This document shows, piece after piece, positions 19,941-29,218 of a stretch of DNA of 64,000 nt (the stretch's first letter is position 1; each line of letters opens with the position of its first letter). Under the pieces are notes generated by a model. That model saw only the letters and a list, made by a program, of their open reading frames with translations, was not told where the DNA came from and searched no databases. Origin of the DNA: Stappia sp. MMSF_3263. GTDB lineage: Bacteria > Pseudomonadota > Alphaproteobacteria > Rhizobiales > Stappiaceae. The DNA lies in NCBI RefSeq assembly GCF_030733745.1, contig NZ_JASHIK010000002.1, positions 62,001-126,000 on the forward strand, read 5' to 3'. The position numbers and the translations under genes were made by a program.

Positions 19941-21559
19941 GCCACTTGTGCCCGGCTCGTGCCGGCGCGCGCGGCGAGTGCCGCGCGGTCGACCTTGCCG
20001 GTCTCGCTGCGCGGCAGGCGGGCGACGGGCATCACCCGGTGCGGAATTTCGGCAAGGCCGGCATGTTCCGCCTCCAGATAGGCGAAGAAACCCTCGACAT
20101 CGAAGAGCAGGCCCTTTTGCGGCACCAGCGCCGCATAAAGACGGGCGCCGAGGAGATCGTCCTCGGCGACGAAGGCGGCCGCTTCCAGGATGCCGGGATA
20201 GGCGGCATAGAGCGCATCGAGCGAGGGCAGGGAGCCAACGCCGGGCGCGCTCTGGCCGGGAATGCCAAATGCGGTGATGCCGCTCTCGTTCTGGCGGAGC
20301 GGCAGCAGCGTGTCGACGAAACCGGCCTTGTCGGTCGGCACGCGCACCTTGCAGGCCGGCCAGGCGGCGTCTGGGACCATCGCGCCGCGTACCTTCAGCG
20401 TGTTGGGCACGGATTCGGTGTCGATGGCGATTTCCAGCAGCGCCGGTCCCTTCGGCGCGGTGGAGGGGGAGCCGATGCGTCCGGCGGAGAAGGGGCGGGG
20501 CAGGGCGCTTCCCTCGCGCCGTCTTGCCACCATGGCGAATTCGTCGGCGACATGAAGGTCGACCATGTCGCGGTTGGTCTGGTGGGGCGCGGCCGCGGGC
20601 GAATGCGCATGCCAGACGGGCACGATGCGGCATTCGGCCGTGTCGATGCGCCGTTCCAGCGCCGGGGCGAGCGAGCCCGGGCACAGCACCATGTCGGCCC
20701 CGACCGCATCGGCATGGGCGGCGAGCCGGCGCAGCGAGGCCGGATGGTGCAGATGCAACGTACCGCCGGAAAGCAGCCAGGGGACGAGACCGGCACCAAG
20801 GCCGGCCATGCCCGTCAGGGCGTAGGGCTGGACGAAGACCGGCGCTTGCGGCAACGACAGTTCCAGGTACGGCATCAGGCCGGCGGCGATCCACTGGTTG
20901 TGGCTGCGGGCGATGGGCAGCGGCTCGCCGCTGGTCGAGCGGGTCCAGGTCAGCGTCGCCACGTGATCGGCGGCATTCGGGTCGCGCCGGATCGGTGCCG
21001 GCTCCATGTCGTCGGGCAGGTCGGCGAGGATCTTCTCGAGCTCCATCAACCCGTCCTCGACCTCGTGCCCAAGACCGAAGACGAAGCGCAGCGCGAAAAG
21101 TTCAGCGGCCGTGTCGCGTGCCTCGATGCCGATGGAGCGTCCGCCGAAGCTTTCCCCTGCGATCAGCGCCTTGGCGCCGGCGCGCGTCAGCGCCTCGATG
21201 ACGTTCTTCTGGCGCCAGTGCAGCGGCAGCGGGGCGATGACAAGGCCGGCGCGCAGGGCCGCCAGCAAGGAGATCACCGCATCCACCGTGTTGGCGCTCT
21301 GCAGGCCGACGACATTGTCTTGCTTGAGGCCGACGGCAGCAAAGAAGGCGGCGAGCCGGGTGATCTCGCGGTCGGCCTCGGCATAGGTCAGCCGGCGCGG
21401 CGCGCCGCGCAGTCCGCCACAGGTCTCGTCCGCATCGGCGAGAGCCAGACGGTCGGGGTGGGCGGCTGCCGTCTTGCGGAACAGGGCATCCAGCGTGACC
21501 TGCCCCCAAAGGCCGGTCTGGCGGTGCATCTCGATAGTCTTCAGCGGCGTCAGGATCAT
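19937..21559 (-). CDS. Acyl-CoA synthetase / AMP-ligase-fold protein with eroded catalytic motifs
   Basis: 540 residues with the overall adenylate-forming (ANL) fold: N-terminal LTYAEADREITRLAAFFAAVGLKQDNVVGLQSAN, middle VQPYALTGMAGLGAGLVPWLLSGGTLHL, and C-terminal LPRSETGKVDRAAL keeping the A10 lysine. The phosphate-binding loop, usually TSGTTGxPK, reads TWTRSTSGEPLPIARS (203-218), and I find neither the YGxTE nor the YRTGD-type motif. The enzyme may be inactive or bind an unusual substrate. It starts 19 bases after the YejA-like gene stop and overlaps the PleD-like gene, so three genes form a tight unit. Confidence 0.75.
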   Translation of the reverse strand: MILTPLKTIEMHRQTGLWGQVTLDALFRKTAAAHPDRLALADADETCGGLRGAPRRLTYAEADREITRLAAFFAAVGLKQDNVVGLQSANTVDAVISLLAALRAGLVIAPLPLHWRQKNVIEALTRAGAKALIAGESFGGRSIGIEARDTAAELFALRFVFGLGHEVEDGLMELEKILADLPDDMEPAPIRRDPNAADHVATLTWTRSTSGEPLPIARSHNQWIAAGLMPYLELSLPQAPVFVQPYALTGMAGLGAGLVPWLLSGGTLHLHHPASLRRLAAHADAVGADMVLCPGSLAPALERRIDTAECRIVPVWHAHSPAAAPHQTNRDMVDLHVADEFAMVARRREGSALPRPFSAGRIGSPSTAPKGPALLEIAIDTESVPNTLKVRGAMVPDAAWPACKVRVPTDKAGFVDTLLPLRQNESGITAFGIPGQSAPGVGSLPSLDALYAAYPGILEAAAFVAEDDLLGARLYAALVPQKGLLFDVEGFFAYLEAEHAGLAEIPHRVMPVARLPRSETGKVDRAALAARAGTSRAQVA

Positions 21560-21578
21560 CGCGTTACATCCACAACAC

Positions 21579-23414
21579 TCAATTGTCCCTGGCGGACCAC
21601 CAGGCCTCGAAGCGGGGGCCGAAAACGGAATGCGCCCGCGGGCGGGCTATGTCCTGCCAGCGGGCAACCCATTTTTCGGGAAGATGGAAGAGCGGCACCA
21701 CATAGGCGCCGGAGATCAGGGCGCGGTCGAAGGCGCGCACGGCGGCGGTGAAGCCGTCCTCGTCGCGGGCGGACAGCATCGCGTCGATCATCGCGTCCAC
21801 GGCCGGACTGGCGACGCCGGCATAGTTGAAGGAGCCTTCCTGGCCGGCGGCCTGGCTGCCCCAGCGATAGCGCTGCTCGTTGCCGGGCGACAGCGACACG
21901 AGCCAGGTGTTCAACACCATGTCGTAATCGAAGGTCTGGCGGCGGCGCTGATACTGGGCGCTATCGACGGAGCGGATCGTCGTGGCGATGCCCACGAGCT
22001 TGAGCGCCCGCTGATAGGCCAGCGCCAGGCGCTCCTGGTCCTGGGCGGCGACCAGTATCTCGAAGGCGAGCGGCACGCCGTCCGGTCCCTTCATCACGCC
22101 GCCGTCGATCCGGTAGCCGGCCTTGGCCAGCGCGCTGACGGCCGCGCGCAGCACGACCCGGTCGCGTCCCGATCCGTCCGCTTCGGTCGGGCGCCACGTT
22201 CCGTCCAGCACGGCCGGCTCGATGTCCTCGGCAAAGGGGGCGAGCAGATCGCGTTCGAGTGCGCCAGCGGGGCGGCCGACCGAGGACAGGGGCGAATTGT
22301 CGAAGTAGCCGCCGGTGCGCGCGTAGAGGCCGTGATAGAGCGTGCGGTTGACCCACTCGAAATCGAACAGCATGGCAAGTGCGCGGCGCACCTGCGGATC
22401 GGAGAAGACCGGCCGGCGGGTGTTGAAGACGAAACCGAACATGCCGGCCGGCGTGCCGAGGCGGAAGCTCTCCTTCAGCACCTCGCCCTTGGCGACCGCG
22501 GGGAAGTCGATCGATGTGGTCCAGCGTGCCGGGTCGGCGACGGGCAGCACCTGTACCAGGCCCTTCTTGAACGCTTCGAGCAGCGCGTTCTCATCGCGGA
22601 AATACTCGATCCGCACCTCGTCGAAATTGTAGAGGCCGCGACGGATCGGCAGGTCGTCCGCCCAGTAGTCCGGATTGCGGCGATAGGTGATGCGATTGCC
22701 CGGATCTACCGCGTCGATCACATAGGGACCGGAACCGACCGGCGGTGTCAGCGTGCTCTTGTCGAAGGTTTGGGGATCGATCGTGTGTTTCGCGAAGATC
22801 GGCGACATCCCCACAAGCAGCGGCAATTCGCGATCGGACCCGTCCTCGAAGGTGAAGCGGACGCTGCGTTCGCCTGTCTTCTCCATGGCGGTGATGCGCG
22901 CGTAGCGGGCCCGGAAATGCGGGCGGCCCTTGTCGCGCAGGATCTCGAAGGAGAAGATCACGTCCTCGACCGTCACCGGCGTGCCGTCGGAAAAGCGGGC
23001 CTTTTCGTTCAGCCGGAACTCGATCCAGTCACGCTCCTGCGGAAGTCGCACCGATTCGGCGAGCAGCCCGTAGAGCGCGAAAGGCTCGTCCATGTTGCGC
23101 TCGAGCAGGCTTTCGATGACCAGCGCGCCGAAATCGGTGTCGCGGATGCCGCGCGCGGTCGTCGTTCCGCCCTGGACGATGAACTGATTGAGGCTGTCGA
23201 AGGAGCCCTGAACGCCATGCGTGACCGTGCCGCCGCGCGGGGCCTCGGGGTTGGCATAGGGGAGGTGGGCGAAATCCGGGGCAAGGGCGGGCTCACCATG
23301 CATGGCGATGCCATGGCGCCACGGCGCCTCGTCGGCCGCCTGTGCCGCAAGCGGAACTGCAGCCGTCAACGCAAGCATGGCCGAGAGAATCAGGATTTTA
23401 AACGTGTGCTTCAT
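21579..23414 (-). CDS. Extracellular solute-binding protein, family 5, YejA-like
   Basis: 611-residue periplasmic binding protein. A Sec signal peptide (MKHTFKILILSAMLALTAAVPLAAQA) is followed by the YejA-like opening HGIAMHGEPALAPDF, NPEAPRGGTV and GSFDSLNQF. The long (over 600 aa) form is typical of YejA/oligopeptide binding proteins of Rhizobiales. The ATG at 23414 is chosen because it places the signal peptide at the terminus. No permease or ATPase genes accompany it; instead the ligase-like and PleD-like genes follow, so it must use a transporter encoded elsewhere or act as a sensor. Confidence 0.9.
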   Translation of the reverse strand: MKHTFKILILSAMLALTAAVPLAAQAADEAPWRHGIAMHGEPALAPDFAHLPYANPEAPRGGTVTHGVQGSFDSLNQFIVQGGTTTARGIRDTDFGALVIESLLERNMDEPFALYGLLAESVRLPQERDWIEFRLNEKARFSDGTPVTVEDVIFSFEILRDKGRPHFRARYARITAMEKTGERSVRFTFEDGSDRELPLLVGMSPIFAKHTIDPQTFDKSTLTPPVGSGPYVIDAVDPGNRITYRRNPDYWADDLPIRRGLYNFDEVRIEYFRDENALLEAFKKGLVQVLPVADPARWTTSIDFPAVAKGEVLKESFRLGTPAGMFGFVFNTRRPVFSDPQVRRALAMLFDFEWVNRTLYHGLYARTGGYFDNSPLSSVGRPAGALERDLLAPFAEDIEPAVLDGTWRPTEADGSGRDRVVLRAAVSALAKAGYRIDGGVMKGPDGVPLAFEILVAAQDQERLALAYQRALKLVGIATTIRSVDSAQYQRRRQTFDYDMVLNTWLVSLSPGNEQRYRWGSQAAGQEGSFNYAGVASPAVDAMIDAMLSARDEDGFTAAVRAFDRALISGAYVVPLFHLPEKWVARWQDIARPRAHSVFGPRFEAWWSARDN

Positions 23415-23758
23415 GCGTTCATCTCTAACCTGCAATCACTTTGTTATGGTTAACGACGTCTCAACGCGGCCTCTTCGAGCCGGTGATACGGACCTGCCCG
23501 GCCAGGTGCGGCTTTCGCGCAACATCCGATTTTCTCGTGGGGCGCAAACCACCTCAGACGCCCTGTGCCACGCCGATAATCTGGATATTCGTGCAACTTG
23601 GCTGTAAAGATGCGCCCGTGACCGCAAGAGCCAAGGTCTTGCCGCATTCGTTGCGCAGAGGATTGGGCGAGTGGGCGACACATTTTTCTCCGGTTCGCGG
23701 CGGCGGTGCGCTTATATCTGCCCGTTGCGACGAAACCATGGACTTAGGGACGCATTGC
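23415..23758. promoter_or_regulatory. Divergent intergenic region, YejA-like gene / IalB gene
   Basis: 344 bases between two divergent start codons. No convincing coding frame; frames running through it are extensions of the flanking genes without their own ribosome binding sites. It must carry both promoters, but I could not place them with confidence. Confidence 0.35.
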
Positions 23759-24385
23759 ATGGCTGAGAGATTCAAGAACCACCTGACGGGCATGACCGTT
23801 GCCGTGGCTGCGGTGATCGCCACCATTGGCGGCGCCGGCGCGCAGACGGTTGAACCGCCGGCAGACACGCCCTGGGTGAAAATCTGCAACACGGACCCGC
23901 AGTCCAACAAGGAAATCTGTGTCGTCACGCAGGAACTGCGTACCGACACCGGCCAGTTCCTTGCCTCCGTCGCCGTGCGCGAGATCGCTGGCGAGGCGCG
24001 CAAGACGCTGCTTCTCGCCGTGCCTCCCGGCATGTTGATCCAGCCGGGCCTGCGCGTCCAGGTCGACAGCGGCAAGCAGAGCGAAGCCAAGTACGGCATC
24101 TGCTTCCCCAATGCCTGCTATTCCGAACTGGTGATCGACGAGGAGTTCATCGCGTCGCTGAAGAAGGGCGGGAACCTGGTTCTCACCACGCTGAACCAGC
24201 AGGCGAAGCAGGTGCCTTTCCAGCTGACCCTCTCCGGCTTCACCAAGGTCTATGACGGAGATCCGATTGATGCGGCCGCACTGCAGCAGAAGCAGCAGCA
24301 GCTTCAGTCCGAACTGCAGAAGCGCGCCGAGGAAGCCCGCCAGAAGCTGATCGAGAAGCAGAAGGAAGTTTCCGGCTCGAACTGA
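23759..24385 (+). CDS. Invasion-associated locus B (IalB) family exported protein
   Basis: 208 residues. Signal peptide at about 1-27 (cleavage GAGAQ), then the IalB domain: PWVKICNTDPQSNKEICVVTQELRTDTGQ, VPPGMLIQPGLRVQVD, YGICFPNACYSELVI with a conserved cysteine pattern. The protein continues beyond the domain into a Gln/Glu/Lys-rich helix (about residues 175-205, QQKQQQLQSELQKRAEEARQ) predicted to be coiled coil. IalB was named from Bartonella, but the family is widespread in free-living Rhizobiales with periplasmic or envelope roles not understood. ATG 23759 follows AGGGA; an upstream ATG at 23738 is less well placed. Confidence 0.9.
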   Translation: MAERFKNHLTGMTVAVAAVIATIGGAGAQTVEPPADTPWVKICNTDPQSNKEICVVTQELRTDTGQFLASVAVREIAGEARKTLLLAVPPGMLIQPGLRVQVDSGKQSEAKYGICFPNACYSELVIDEEFIASLKKGGNLVLTTLNQQAKQVPFQLTLSGFTKVYDGDPIDAAALQQKQQQLQSELQKRAEEARQKLIEKQKEVSGSN

Positions 24386-24414
24386 CCGGGGCACTTCGAC
24401 GACATCGAAACTTA

Positions 24415-24452
24415 GAACGCCGCGGCCCTTGGGGTCGCGGCGTTCTGGTTTT
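24415..24452. terminator. Hairpin terminator between convergent IalB and hspQ genes
   Basis: GAACGCCGCG (24415-24424) pairs with CGCGGCGTTC (24436-24445) around an 11-base loop that can itself pair (GCCC/GGGT). TGGTTTTC follows on the plus strand. It sits between two convergent genes and probably ends the IalB transcript. Confidence 0.7.
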
Positions 24453-24478
24453 CAGGGACTGAGCGGGCAAGAGTTCCC

Positions 24479-24802
24479 TTAGTGCAGGTCCACGTCACGG
24501 GGCAGGTAGGAGCCGTCGTCCTGCTGCTCGAAGATTTCGTCGACCTGCGGATGACGGACCGGTTCTCCCGTGTCGTCGGGAACAAGGTTCTGCTCCGACA
24601 CATAGGCGACGTACTCTGTCTCGGAATTCTCGGCGAGCAGATGGTAGAATGGCTGGTCGCGGTCCGGGCGCACATCGTCCGGGATCGCTTCCCACCATTC
24701 CTCGGTGTTCGAAAAGGTCGGATCGACATCGAAGATGATCCCCCGGAAGGGATACACCCGGTGGCGAACGACCTGTCCGATCATGAATTTCGCGGTGCGC
24801 AT
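24479..24802 (-). CDS. hspQ: Heat-shock protein HspQ (YccV family, hemimethylated-DNA-binding domain)
   Basis: 107 residues. FMIGQVVRHRVYPFRGIIFDVDPTFSNTEEWW, PFYHLLAENSETEYVAYVSEQNLV and PVRHPQVDEIF are signatures of the HspQ/YccV family. The Escherichia coli relative binds hemimethylated DNA and modulates Lon protease as a specificity enhancer. Length (about 105) is typical. It is monocistronic and convergent with the IalB gene. Confidence 0.95.
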   Translation of the reverse strand: MRTAKFMIGQVVRHRVYPFRGIIFDVDPTFSNTEEWWEAIPDDVRPDRDQPFYHLLAENSETEYVAYVSEQNLVPDDTGEPVRHPQVDEIFEQQDDGSYLPRDVDLH

Positions 24803-24928
24803 TTCGTCAGTTCAGCCAAGTTGAGCAGGTCTGGGGAACAATTCCCCTTGATTCAAGACTAGCGCATACGCCCTCAACGTTCAGTTTACAAGCCGCGACG
24901 GCCGCCGTGACCAGCCCTCCACACGGAG

Positions 24929-25972
24929 CTACAATCCGTAAACGGAGGCGAGAGCCGGATCCTTTGCCGCGACGATGCGGGCAAGATCCACAATCACTTT
25001 CGCCTGTTTCCAGGTGGCGTCGTCCTGCATCTTGCCGTCGATCATCACGGCGCCGGTTCCGTCCGGCATCGCCTCCAGGATGCGCAGGGCGAAGGCGACC
25101 TCGCCCGGCTCCGGGCTAAAGACGCGCTTGGCGATGTCGATCTGGTTCGGATGCAGGGACCAGGCCCCGACACAGCCCATCAGGAACGCGTTGCGGAACT
25201 GTGCCTCGCAGGCTTGCGGATCGGAAAAGTCGCCAAAGGGGCCGTAGAATGCCTTGATGCCCGCCGACATGCAGGCATCGACCATCTTCGCGACGGTGTA
25301 ATGCCACAGGTCCTGCTGGAATGCCCCACGTGGTGCGCTCGTGCCGTCACCGTCGGCGAGCACGGTATAGTCCGGGTGACCACCGCCAACGCGGGTGGTT
25401 TTCATGCCACGCGAGGCAGCGAGGTCGGCGGGGCCAAGGCTCATCCCGTGCATGCGCGGGCTGGCAGTGGCGATCGCCTCGACATTCTTCACGCCTTCCG
25501 CCGTTTCCAGGATGGCGTGGACCATGATCGGCCGGGTGACACCGGCGCGCGCCTCGAGCTGCGCCAGAAGCTGGTCGATGAAATGGATGTCCCAGGGACC
25601 CTCGACCTTGGGGAGCATCACGACATCGAGCTTGTCGCCGACCGCGCCGACGATCTCGTTGAGATCGTCGAGAACCCAGGGGCTGTTGAGGCAGTTGATG
25701 CGTGTCCAAAGGCCGGTGGCGCCGAAGTCGTTGTCGCGGGCCATCTGGATGAATCCGCGCCGTGCGGCGACTTTCTGGTCGGCCGGAATGGCATCCTCGA
25801 GATTGCCGAGCACCACATCCACGCCGGAAATCAGATCGGGCACCTTGGCGCGCATCTTCTCCACATGCGGCGGCACGAAATGAATCATGCGTTCCAGCCG
25901 GACTGGCAGCTCGCGCCAGGGGGCGGGAGCTCCGATGGCCAATGGCTGGTAGAATGCGCGTGGTGTCTTCAC
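24929..25972 (-). CDS. CoA-ester lyase, L-malyl-CoA/beta-methylmalyl-CoA lyase-like (HpcH/HpaI family)
   Basis: 347 residues with the citrate-lyase-beta TIM-barrel fold. The metal- and CoA-site elements GNLEDAI (residues 56-62), [26 protein letters not shown] and [13 protein letters not shown] are visible, closest to malyl-CoA lyases that cleave malyl- or methylmalyl-CoA into acetyl- or propionyl-CoA and glyoxylate. The likely start is the GTG at 25972 after GGGAGGAAC; an ATG at 26008 would add 12 poorly conserved residues. Such enzymes serve the ethylmalonyl-CoA pathway, but no other gene of that route is in the window. Confidence 0.88.
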   Translation of the reverse strand: MKTPRAFYQPLAIGAPAPWRELPVRLERMIHFVPPHVEKMRAKVPDLISGVDVVLGNLEDAIPADQKVAARRGFIQMARDNDFGATGLWTRINCLNSPWVLDDLNEIVGAVGDKLDVVMLPKVEGPWDIHFIDQLLAQLEARAGVTRPIMVHAILETAEGVKNVEAIATASPRMHGMSLGPADLAASRGMKTTRVGGGHPDYTVLADGDGTSAPRGAFQQDLWHYTVAKMVDACMSAGIKAFYGPFGDFSDPQACEAQFRNAFLMGCVGAWSLHPNQIDIAKRVFSPEPGEVAFALRILEAMPDGTGAVMIDGKMQDDATWKQAKVIVDLARIVAAKDPALASVYGL

Positions 25973-26084
25973 GTTCTGTTCCTCCCGAACGTTTATGCTG
26001 CAGTGCATATAAATACGTTCGCGCCGCCGCGTTCAAGCCGGACATATGTCTGGGGTGAGGCCGTGTTGTCCGCTCGCGCGCCGG

Positions 26085-26960
26085 TCAAACCCACTTGCGC
26101 ATGATCCACATCCACTGGGACGGGTATTCCCGGATCCATTGCTCGAACAGCAGGTGGTAGCGCCGGGTGGCCTCCAACGCGTCGGCCTTGCGATTTCCCG
26201 TGTCCGGCATTTCGACGATGCGCGCCTCGATCCGGAAGCGGTTGCCGGGCAGACGGATCACGCGACTCGCAACGAGTGGAACGCCCGCCGCACGCGCTAT
26301 GGTCGCAGGATACAGCGTTGCATAGGCGTCATGGCCGAAAAACGGTATCACGCCGCCGCGACGATCCCGGAGATCCGCCAGCATCGCGGTCCGGCCGCCG
26401 GAGCGTGCGAGCGTGAGCAGCCTGCGCGCCGTTTCATGGTTCTTGGGGAGCAGTCCTGCGGGGTAGAGCCTCGCGCGCAGGTCGTAGAGGATCCGGTCGG
26501 TCAGCGGGTTCTTGAGCGACTGGTATACGCCCGCGGGTTGCCAACCGGCAGCGAGACCGCCCAGCGCTGTCACTTCCCAGTTGCCGGCATGCAGGGACAC
26601 GACGACAGCACCGCCGTCACCGACCGCGTCGCGCACGGCGTCGATATCGTAGTCGAACCGCGTCGCATCAGCGGAAATCCGGTCCAGTTGCAGGGTCTCG
26701 GCAGCGATGCGTCCAAGGTTTTCCCACATGTCACCTACGATCCGCTGCTTCTCGGCGGGAGAAAGCTCGGGCATCGCGCGGGAGAGATTGGCAAGCGCGC
26801 GCCGGTGGCGGCTGTTGAACGGTGCGACGAAGCGCCAGGCCTTTCCCATCAGCCGCGACGCTGTGTCAGGCGGGAGCAGGCGCAGCAACCAGAGGATGAA
26901 CGCAAGTGCGGCCCATTCGGCACGGTACCGAAGTCCACGCAGTTCGGAGTTCGTGGTCAT
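26085..26960 (-). CDS. Lipid A biosynthesis acyltransferase, LpxL/HtrB-like
   Basis: 291-residue inner-membrane acyltransferase. A hydrophobic anchor lies near residues 15-30, the catalytic HxxxxE motif is HAGNWE at 124-129 (SLHAGNWEVTALGG), and the C-terminus EQWIREYPSQWMWIMRKW is characteristic of the LpxL/HtrB/MsbB group. Enzymes of this group add secondary acyl chains to lipid A. All motifs are intact. It stands divergent from the AEC transporter gene. Confidence 0.9.
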   Translation of the reverse strand: MTTNSELRGLRYRAEWAALAFILWLLRLLPPDTASRLMGKAWRFVAPFNSRHRRALANLSRAMPELSPAEKQRIVGDMWENLGRIAAETLQLDRISADATRFDYDIDAVRDAVGDGGAVVVSLHAGNWEVTALGGLAAGWQPAGVYQSLKNPLTDRILYDLRARLYPAGLLPKNHETARRLLTLARSGGRTAMLADLRDRRGGVIPFFGHDAYATLYPATIARAAGVPLVASRVIRLPGNRFRIEARIVEMPDTGNRKADALEATRRYHLLFEQWIREYPSQWMWIMRKWV

Positions 26961-27149
26961 GTGCGAGACCGGGATCGAGGTTGCCGTCTCATTGAAAGCT
27001 GCCGCTGCGCGCCGTCATTCCAAAGTTCCCTTCGCTGCCGTTGACCGGTCTTTGCGAACCCGTTAGGCCTGCGGTGATTAACCAAGCGGCCCGGGCTTGG
27101 CAACATGCCGGCCGCATGCGGACGCTCCTCACGTCCGCCGGAGACCCCG

Positions 27150-28103
27150 ATGGAAAATGTGATTTCACTGGCGCTTCCGTTCTTCGGCCTGATCTTTCTC
27201 GGGGTCGCGGCCGGAAAGCTGAAGAAGATCCCTGCATCGGGTCTGGCCTGGATGCAGTTTTTCATCATCTACATCGCCTTGCCTGCGTTGTTCTTCCGGC
27301 TGCTGGCCAAGACACCGATCGAGGAACTGACCAATATCGGCTACGTCGCGGCGACGACCTTCGCAACCTATTGTGCCTTCGCCATCGCCTTCTGCGTCGG
27401 CGTGCTGGCCTCGCGCGGGAACATTCCCGAGGCGACCATCCAGGCGCTTGCCGGATCCTATTCCAATATCGGCTATATGGGGCCGGGCCTGACACTGGCG
27501 GTGCTTGGCCCGGCGGCGGCCGTGCCGACCGCGCTGGTGTTCTGTTTCGACAATATCCTGCTGTTCACGCTGGCACCGCTGATGATGGCGATCGGTGGCA
27601 CCGACAACGAGTCCCCGCTGACCACGGCCGTTACGGTCCTGAAGCGGATTTTCACCCATCCGTTCATTCTGGCGACCATCGCCGGTGTGCTTGCCGCAGC
27701 CGTCGGGTTCCAGCCTCCGCAACCGCTCGAAACGCTGCTGACCTTCCTGAGCAACGCGGCCGCGCCCTGCGCGTTGTTCGCCATGGGGGTCACCGTGGCC
27801 TTGCAGCCGCTGGGACGCACGCCGCTCGAACTGCCCGTGATCCTGGCCGTGAAACTTGTCGCCCATCCGTTGATCGTGCTTGTCCTGCTCAACTGGGTCG
27901 GCGGGTTCGATCCGGCCTGGGTGGCAACCGCCGTTCTCATGGCCTGCCTGCCGCCAGCAGCGAATGTCTTCGTGATCGCCCAGCAGTATCAGGTCTATAT
28001 CCAGCGGGCATCCAGCGCGATCCTGCTCGGGACCATTGCTTCGACCATTACCGTCTCCGTCTTCATCTACCTGATCACCGAGGGGCTCCTGCCGCTGCGC
28101 TAA
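27150..28103 (+). CDS. AEC-family (auxin efflux carrier-type) transporter
   Basis: 317 residues, about ten membrane segments in two halves. The opening LALPFFGLIFLGVAAGKLKK, FNYxA-like GLAWMQFFIIYIALPALFFRLLAKTP and the mid-protein IQALAGSYSNIGYMGPGLTL are typical of bacterial AEC/MdcF-type permeases for organic acids or other anions. ATG 27150 is chosen because it begins the first helix region; an earlier start at 27105 lacks family match. The CoA-transferase gene follows 25 bases downstream, so the two likely share a transcript, suggesting an organic acid as the transported substrate. Confidence 0.88.
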   Translation: MENVISLALPFFGLIFLGVAAGKLKKIPASGLAWMQFFIIYIALPALFFRLLAKTPIEELTNIGYVAATTFATYCAFAIAFCVGVLASRGNIPEATIQALAGSYSNIGYMGPGLTLAVLGPAAAVPTALVFCFDNILLFTLAPLMMAIGGTDNESPLTTAVTVLKRIFTHPFILATIAGVLAAAVGFQPPQPLETLLTFLSNAAAPCALFAMGVTVALQPLGRTPLELPVILAVKLVAHPLIVLVLLNWVGGFDPAWVATAVLMACLPPAANVFVIAQQYQVYIQRASSAILLGTIASTITVSVFIYLITEGLLPLR

Positions 28104-28128
28104 GCAGCGGTGGCGGAGGAAGGGCTGC

Positions 28129-29211
28129 ATGAGCGAACAACCGCTTTCCGGTATCACCATTGTCGACTTCAGCACGCTGCTGCCCGGTCCCCTGGCAAGC
28201 CTGATGCTCGCCGAGGCGGGCGCAACCGTGATCAAGATCGAGCGACCGGGCGGGGAGGACATGCGCTTCTTCCCGCCGCGCGTCGGTCCGGCAAGCGCGC
28301 TCTACGCGATGCTCAACCGCGGCAAGACCTGTGTCGAGGCCGATCTGAAAAAACCGGCCGACCGCGACAAGGTCCTGGCGCTCGTGGACCGGGCCGATGT
28401 CGTCATCGAGCAGTTCCGGCCCGGCGTGATGCAACGCGTCGGGCTCGGTTCCGATGTGCTGATGGCGCGCAATCCGCGCCTTGTTCATTGCTCGATCACC
28501 GGTTTCGGACAGCGCGGGCCGCGTTCCGGCGAAGCCGGGCATGATCTCAACTACATGGCCCTGACAGGCCTGCTTGCCCTGTCCTGCGGCACGGCCGAGG
28601 CGCCGGTCCTGCCACCCGCGCAGCTGGCCGATATCGGCGGCGGCAGCTTTCCGGCGGTCATCAACATCCTGCTGGCGTTGTTTGCCCGTGAACGAACGGG
28701 GAAGGGGGCTGTCATCGATATCGCCATGTGCGACGCGATGTTCACCTTCGCCCTGTTCGCACATGCAAAACTTGCCGCGACCGGCGTTCTTCCGGGCAAT
28801 GGCGAGGATCTTCTCACCGGCGGCTCGCCGCGTTACCGGATCTATCCGGCCTCCGACGGCGGACTGATCGCGGTCGGAGCGCTGGAGGAGAAGTTCTGGT
28901 CGGCACTGTGCGAGGCCGTGGATCTGGGGCCCGAGTTTCGCGACGACACGCGCGATCCCGCGGCGACCGTCGCCGCGCTTGCCGCGCGTTTCGCCGCGTA
29001 TGACACAGGCCATTGGTCGAAGGTGCTTGCGGCGGCGGATTGCTGCGCCACGCCGCTGGCAACGCTGGAGGAGGCCCTGCGCGATCCGCATTTCATGGAG
29101 CGGGGGCTTTTCGACCACATCGTGGAAACCGGCGGGCATCGCCTGCCGGCAACCGTGATGCCGATCGCTCCGGCCTTTCGTGGTCCCGGGAGCGCCAGCG
29201 CGCCGTTGTGA
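28129..29211 (+). CDS. CaiB/BaiF-type (class III) CoA-transferase family protein
   Basis: 360 residues. DFSTLLPGPLASLMLAEAGATVIKIERPGGEDMR at the N-terminus is the CaiB/BaiF signature; the catalytic Asp is D168 in LADIGGGSFPAV, matching Asp169 of formyl-CoA transferase. NRGKTCVEADLKKPADRDKV and ERTGKGAVIDIAMCDAM are also conserved. The family includes CoA-transferases and alpha-methylacyl-CoA racemases, and this protein is close to the racemase-like branch in length. It follows the AEC transporter gene by 25 bases and may activate the acid imported by it. Confidence 0.9.
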   Translation: MSEQPLSGITIVDFSTLLPGPLASLMLAEAGATVIKIERPGGEDMRFFPPRVGPASALYAMLNRGKTCVEADLKKPADRDKVLALVDRADVVIEQFRPGVMQRVGLGSDVLMARNPRLVHCSITGFGQRGPRSGEAGHDLNYMALTGLLALSCGTAEAPVLPPAQLADIGGGSFPAVINILLALFARERTGKGAVIDIAMCDAMFTFALFAHAKLAATGVLPGNGEDLLTGGSPRYRIYPASDGGLIAVGALEEKFWSALCEAVDLGPEFRDDTRDPAATVAALAARFAAYDTGHWSKVLAAADCCATPLATLEEALRDPHFMERGLFDHIVETGGHRLPATVMPIAPAFRGPGSASAPL

Positions 29212-29218
29212 GGTTTTC

